Source of the DNA: DASVHS01 sp038244815
Lineage (GTDB): Bacteria > Acidobacteriota > Thermoanaerobaculia > Gp7-AA8
NCBI GenBank assembly: GCA_038244815.1
Contig: JBBRTB010000026.1
Span: 1-54,464, forward strand
Reading direction: 5' to 3'
Length of the DNA: 54,464 bases
Positions 51,743 to 54,464 of this stretch are shown here, in pieces (position 1 is the first letter of the stretch; the number at the start of each line of letters is the position of its first letter). Under the pieces are notes generated by a model, which did no database searches, was not told the DNA's origin, and saw only the letters and a program-made list of their open reading frames with translations. The translations under genes were made by a program, and so were the position numbers.

Positions 51743-52873
51743 ATGGATTTCAATCAGAGTCCTTTTGTGGTGATCTGGGAGAACACGCGAGCGTGCGACC
51801 TGGCGTGCGTGCACTGCCGCGCCGCCGCGCAACCCCGCCGCAGCCAGTTCGAGCTGACCACCGAGCAGGGCTTTCGTCTGATCGATGAAATCGGGGAGAT
51901 GAAGCCGAAAGTGTTCGTGCTCACCGGGGGCGATCCGCTCAAGCGCGACGATGTCTACGACATGATCCGGCGGGCCCGCGACAAGGGACTGGAGCCGTCG
52001 ATCACGCCGAGCGCGACCCCGCTGCTCACCGTCGACGCGGTCAATAAGATGAAGGATCACGGATTGGGGCGCATGGCCGTCAGCCTCGACGCCTCGTGCG
52101 CGGAACTGCACGACACCTTCCGCCGCGTTTCGGGATCGTTCGACATCACCGTCCGCGCCATCCGGGCGGCCAGGGCGAACAACATTCCCGTGCAGGTCAA
52201 CACCACCGTCACCCGCCGCACCATCGAGGATCTGCCGCGTATGGTGGATCTGCTCTCCGAGCTCGAGATCGTGATGTGGAGCGTCTTCTTCCTCGTTCCG
52301 ACGGGGCGGGCGAAAGCCGCCGACCTCGTCTCGCCCGAAGAGGTCGAATTGCTGTTCGGGTTCCTGTACGAAACGAGCAAGCGCGTTCGCTTCTCCATCC
52401 GCACCACCGAGGCCATGCACTATCGCCGTTACATGCTGCAGCGCCTGAGCGCGGAACGCGGCATCCCCCTCGGCGCACTGCGCGATCCGGCCACCGGGAT
52501 GATCGATGCCTCGACCCTGTTCCTCCAGCACGGTGCCCGTCCCATGCCGCTGGGCATCGACCCGGGCGCGGTCTCGCGTGCGCCGCGCGGCGTCAACGAG
52601 GCCAAGGGCTTCGTGTTCGTCTCGCACATCGGCGACGTCTTTCCCAGCGGCTTCCTGCCGCTCAAAGCCGGCAACGTGAAGAACGGATCGCTCGCCGAGA
52701 TCTACCGATCGAGCGACCTGTTCGTGTCGCTGCGCGATACCTCGAAGCTGCAGGGCAAGTGCGGCCGCTGCGAGTTCCGCGATCTCTGCGGCGGCTCGCG
52801 CGCCCGAGCCTGGTCGATGACCGGCGACGTCTTCGCTGCCGATCCGCTCTGCACATACGAACCAGCCGCTTGA
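51743..52873 (+). CDS. ahbD: Radical SAM heme synthase AhbD-like
   Basis: A 376-residue radical SAM/SPASM protein with C18-x3-C22-x2-C25 in RACDLACVHC and a C-terminal SPASM region KCGRCEFRDLCGGSRARA...DPLC. In context after ahbC and ahbAB it should be AhbD, which oxidatively decarboxylates two propionates of iron-coproporphyrin III to give heme b. Related SPASM proteins of unknown role look similar, so the call leans on context. A GAGGAGAG ribosome site precedes ATG 51743. Heme from this pathway could directly supply the adjacent ccm system. Confidence 0.82.
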   Translation: MDFNQSPFVVIWENTRACDLACVHCRAAAQPRRSQFELTTEQGFRLIDEIGEMKPKVFVLTGGDPLKRDDVYDMIRRARDKGLEPSITPSATPLLTVDAVNKMKDHGLGRMAVSLDASCAELHDTFRRVSGSFDITVRAIRAARANNIPVQVNTTVTRRTIEDLPRMVDLLSELEIVMWSVFFLVPTGRAKAADLVSPEEVELLFGFLYETSKRVRFSIRTTEAMHYRRYMLQRLSAERGIPLGALRDPATGMIDASTLFLQHGARPMPLGIDPGAVSRAPRGVNEAKGFVFVSHIGDVFPSGFLPLKAGNVKNGSLAEIYRSSDLFVSLRDTSKLQGKCGRCEFRDLCGGSRARAWSMTGDVFAADPLCTYEPAA

Positions 52874-52878
52874 ACGGG

Positions 52879-52921
52879 GTTGCTGGGTCGCTGGGTCTCT
52901 GGGTTGCCGGGTTGCCGGGTG
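52879..52921. repeat. Octad tandem array after ahbD
   Basis: Five octads in tandem (GTTGCTGG, GTCGCTGG, GTCTCTGG, GTTGCCGG, GTTGCCGG) from 52879. GTCGCTGG is the unit of the array at 44084-44141 and GTTGCCGG that of the clpX-lon hairpin. Only one orientation is present, so no hairpin forms here. Confidence 0.75.
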
Positions 52922-52934
52922 ACATGCGGCCGCG

Positions 52935-53055
52935 GGCATCGAACTGAGGCTCGTTGCGATCGAGAATCTTTCCTGTCACTCCGGTGAGGTCGGTGACCAC
53001 GCAGTGCAGTTGCAGATTCATCAGCAGCGAGAGCCTTCTGGATGTGCTGCCGGAA
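52935..53055 (-). pseudogene. IS110-family transposase remnant, frameshifted
   Basis: On the minus strand one frame gives FRQHIQKAL (ending near 53029), and after a frameshift another gives MNLQLHCVVTDLTGVTG (from 53021), which is the conserved transposase segment of IS110 elements (QMNLQL...V.SDITGVTG). Both pieces lie in the right order. Only about 40 residues of an approximately 400-residue protein remain. Confidence 0.6.
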
Positions 53056-53242
53056 CGAAGCCGCGAGCAGTCCCATGGATGAAGCTCCTGAAACCCGACG
53101 ATGTCCCGGCCGTCCATCTTTGGCGGTGGGCGATCCTGGCGGCACTGCTGCTGATCTGGTTGAGGTCGCGCGCGCCTCCTGCTCCCCACCGCCTGTAGAG
53201 TCATTTGACATGCGGACGTGACCGAGGGAGCCTCGGTCTGCG

Positions 53243-53442
53243 ATGGCGGAGCCGCTGCGTCACTCCTTTGCAACGCACCTTCTGGAGTCGGGCCAGGACT
53301 GTCCGGACGGTGCAGGAGCTGCTGGGCCATGCGGACGTGAAGACGACCATGATCTACACGCACGTCCTCGGGTTGGGAGCATCGGGTGGTGCGCAGCCCG
53401 CTCGACGCGCTGGGATCGGCAGAGGAACATTCGGCGTCATGA
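53243..53442 (+). pseudogene. Integron integrase (IntI-type) C-terminal remnant with two frameshifts
   Basis: Three frames in order spell the end of an integron-type tyrosine recombinase: LRHSFATHLLESGQD (53243-53299), RTVQELLGHADVKTTMIYTHVLG (about 53304-53371) and VVRSPLDAL (from 53386, stop at 53440-53442). The catalytic R of the RHSFATHLL box, the LLGH box and the nucleophilic Tyr in MIYTHVL are all recognisable. The two shifts and the missing N-terminal part make it nonfunctional. It lies 150 bases before a GTTAGGC core site and cassette ORFs, on the same strand as the cassettes rather than the usual opposite one. Confidence 0.8.
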
Positions 53443-53591
53443 CCCGACGGATGACATCCGCCGCCTCTTACGGGGAAGCCCCGAACTCGTGTCGAGTCAG
53501 CGTGCTACGATTCCCCCGGCCTCGATACCATTCGCCTGTTCTCCGTCGTGTCGCGACGTTTGCAGGCGGGGGTGGTAAGGCTCAATAATAA

Positions 53592-53598
53592 GTTAGGC
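53592..53598 (+). other. Integron recombination core site (attI-like GTTAGGC)
   Basis: GTTAGGC matches the core GTTRRRY at which gene cassettes are inserted (G/TTRRRY). The first cassette would begin at 53593. No matching RYYYAAC partner is found in the 140 bases upstream, so this looks like an attI-type or degenerate site rather than the end of an attC. Confidence 0.6.
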
Positions 53599-53618
53599 CG
53601 ACGTGACCTTTACCCACC

Positions 53619-53993
53619 ATGCCAGATACGACCGACGTTGAGCGCGCAATCTTGCTGTCCCTAGCTGCAGCGGCGAGCATTGCAATGGTGGGTACCTTGC
53701 TCGTCTACCTCGCTCGCGCGTGGGCGAACGCAAGAACGCAATTCCAGCTCGTCACGAATCTGCTCGCTCTTCTCTGCTTCCTCGGCGTCTACGTTTTGTC
53801 GGTTTCTGCATTAACGTGGCTCGTGAATCGGCAAGTCAACGGGGTGCGACGAACCGACGAGGTCTACGTCACCTACTACTACGTTCACGTCGGAACCTTC
53901 GGCAAATTGGTTCCCCTGTTTGTGATGTTGGCGGTATGGTCTGCGTGCGTGTTCATTCGTCGACGTTCGAGCAAGTCGCAAGTCGCGGCCTAA
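53619..53993 (+). CDS. Gene-cassette ORF: small membrane protein, unknown
   Basis: A 124-residue protein with three transmembrane helices (about 12-32, 43-67 and 92-113) and a short basic tail. It starts 26 bases after the GTTAGGC core, as cassette genes often do, and its TAA stop lies inside GCCTAAC (53989-53995), the first core of an attC site. Function is unknown and no family is recognised; cassette genes are often orphans. Base composition is lower in GC than the hydrogenase region, in line with foreign origin. Confidence 0.65.
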   Translation: MPDTTDVERAILLSLAAAASIAMVGTLLVYLARAWANARTQFQLVTNLLALLCFLGVYVLSVSALTWLVNRQVNGVRRTDEVYVTYYYVHVGTFGKLVPLFVMLAVWSACVFIRRRSSKSQVAA

Positions 53994-54030
53994 CTGAGCG
54001 GTTGCAGCGGACTGCGGGCCTCCAGCTGGT
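53989..54030 (+). other. Half attC site (5' part only)
   Basis: GCCTAAC (53989-53995) is the exact complement of the GTTAGGC core and marks the start of an attC. The following bases resemble the L'' region (GGTTGCAGCGGAC). No GTTRRRY partner is found within the next 150 bases, so the 3' half has been lost, fusing this cassette to the next. Confidence 0.5.
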
Positions 54031-54058
54031 AGACTACCTGTACGCTCTACGCGCGGAA

Positions 54059-54328
54059 ATGGTCCACGACGAAATCAAGAGCGAGTTCGGGACTGTGCTC
54101 CTGGAACTCCGGCACTTGGGGTTCGCTCCCGTCGATAGCTTGTACGACGAGGTGTCGGGCAACTGGTACGTCGATTTCGAAGGTCCGTACAAGATTCGAG
54201 TTATCAAAGACCGCCGTCAATTCATCGTGGACGGTGATCAAAATGTGTTGACCGCCGCGGGACTCTGGCGAGCATTCAACAGTTTGCCCGAGTTCGCTTC
54301 CACCCTTCTCCAGTGGGCCGCCACCTAA
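54059..54328 (+). CDS. Gene-cassette ORF: small soluble protein, unknown
   Basis: An 89-residue protein from ATG 54059, or about 108 residues if TTG 54002 is used. It is alpha/beta, with VDSLYDEVSGNWYVDFEGPYKIRVIKDRRQFIVDGD forming a strand-rich middle and a helical end. Function unknown; the compact fold would suit an immunity or antitoxin-like protein, but nothing supports that directly. The TAA stop lies within ACCTAAC, the first core of the attC at 54323-54444, as expected for a cassette gene. Confidence 0.55.
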   Translation: MVHDEIKSEFGTVLLELRHLGFAPVDSLYDEVSGNWYVDFEGPYKIRVIKDRRQFIVDGDQNVLTAAGLWRAFNSLPEFASTLLQWAAT

Positions 54329-54444
54329 CTCATAGGACTCTTTCCCGCATCAGCCCCGCGCAAATGAGGGTTGGCGATCCGAGCGTGCGTTGAAGAAGCG
54401 CATGTTGAAGGGTCGAGGTGATGCGGGAATGAGTTTAGTTGGAC
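54323..54444 (+). other. Integron attC recombination site
   Basis: ACCTAAC (54323-54329) fits RYYYAAC and GTTGGAC (54438-54444) fits GTTRRRY. Between them, ACTCAT (54328-54333) pairs with ATGAGT (54429-54434), and TCCCGCATCA (54343-54352) pairs perfectly with TGATGCGGGA (54419-54428), leaving unpaired bases on one arm, as in folded attC sites. The 122-base length is within the known range. The first core is 6/7 complementary to GTTAGGC, the core its own cassette would have supplied in circular form. Confidence 0.75.
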
Positions 54445-54450
54445 GAAGCC

Positions 54451-54464
54451 ATGTGCCTACGTGG
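54451..54464 (+). CDS. Start of a further cassette ORF (cut by window edge)
   Basis: An ATG lies 13 bases after the start of the next cassette (TTGGAC, from 54439), in cassette orientation. Only four codons are visible before the window ends, so this is a placement by position only. Confidence 0.25.

Larger units (their letters stand above)
52922..53618. other. Gene-poor stretch with mobile-element remnants
   Basis: No intact gene is visible across these roughly 700 bases. The stretch holds an IS110 transposase remnant (minus strand), an IntI tail (plus strand) and an integron core site, listed separately. A short frame at about 53079-53198 could encode a 39-residue protein with one membrane helix, but there is no supporting signal. 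Confidence 0.7.

Noticed and set aside
49440..52873. Heme d1 biosynthesis (nirJ/nirDL) instead of heme b
   Set aside because: The enzyme families overlap, but no nirS, nirE, nirF or nirN is in the window and the genes adjoin ccm. It was kept as a minor alternative only.
53079..53198. Small membrane protein ORF between the IS110 and IntI remnants
   Set aside because: It has no ribosome site and lies in decayed mobile DNA; the hydrophobic stretch may be chance.

Overview
The window is about 54.5 kb of high-GC DNA from a diderm, respiratory, facultatively H2-oxidising bacterium. The diderm call rests on an Mla-type lipid transport operon (mlaEFD), a UB2H-like bifunctional penicillin-binding protein and System I cytochrome c maturation genes. 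The gene repertoire would fit Acidobacteriota or a related environmental lineage. That placement is an inference, since no rRNA or ribosomal protein is present.

Layout. 1-230 is an edge with an IS630 transposase tail and a dispersed palindrome. 259-13171 holds housekeeping genes: clpX, lon, engB, rho, an orphan modA, a class A PBP and mlaEFD. 13383-22477 holds nucleotide-sugar genes (ugd, UDP-glucuronate decarboxylase), purA, cysteine dioxygenase, a glycine C-acetyltransferase-type enzyme and glycogen phosphorylase. 22500-28070 is a mixed membrane and accessory stretch with a truncated nitroreductase. 28100-44080 is a hydrogen island: two paralogous CRP/FNR-type regulators, a Hyb-type (group 1c-like) uptake [NiFe] hydrogenase in the order small subunit, HybA, HybB, large subunit, HybD, then hypF-C-D-E, a formyltransferase gene, a crotonase gene, hypA, hypB and a His-rich nickel permease. 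44308-52873 is a heme and cytochrome c island: ccmE-F-G-H-I followed by ahbC, a fused ahbA/ahbB and ahbD, i.e. the siroheme-dependent heme route beside the c-type cytochrome assembly genes. 52874-54464 is a mobile-element graveyard: an IS110 remnant, a frameshifted integron integrase (IntI) tail, a GTTAGGC core site, gene-cassette ORFs and an attC site.

How it fits together. The hydrogenase needs an Fe(CN)2CO cofactor and nickel. HypF/E make cyanide, HypC/D assemble the iron unit, HypA/B and the permease supply nickel, and HybD trims the large subunit. The formyltransferase-crotonase pair sits inside this operon and together has the two domains of HypX (CO-ligand synthesis from formyl-tetrahydrofolate), but as two separate genes. 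GTGA-N6-TCAC palindromes lie upstream of the first regulator, hypF and ahbC. Both regulators carry a CRP-type recognition helix (R-E-x-x-x-R) that should read exactly this half-site, which suggests one regulon for hydrogenase maturation and heme supply.

A second thread is a family of 7-8 bp tandem repeats arranged as nested hairpins in many intergenic spaces, and once in frame inside the crotonase gene.
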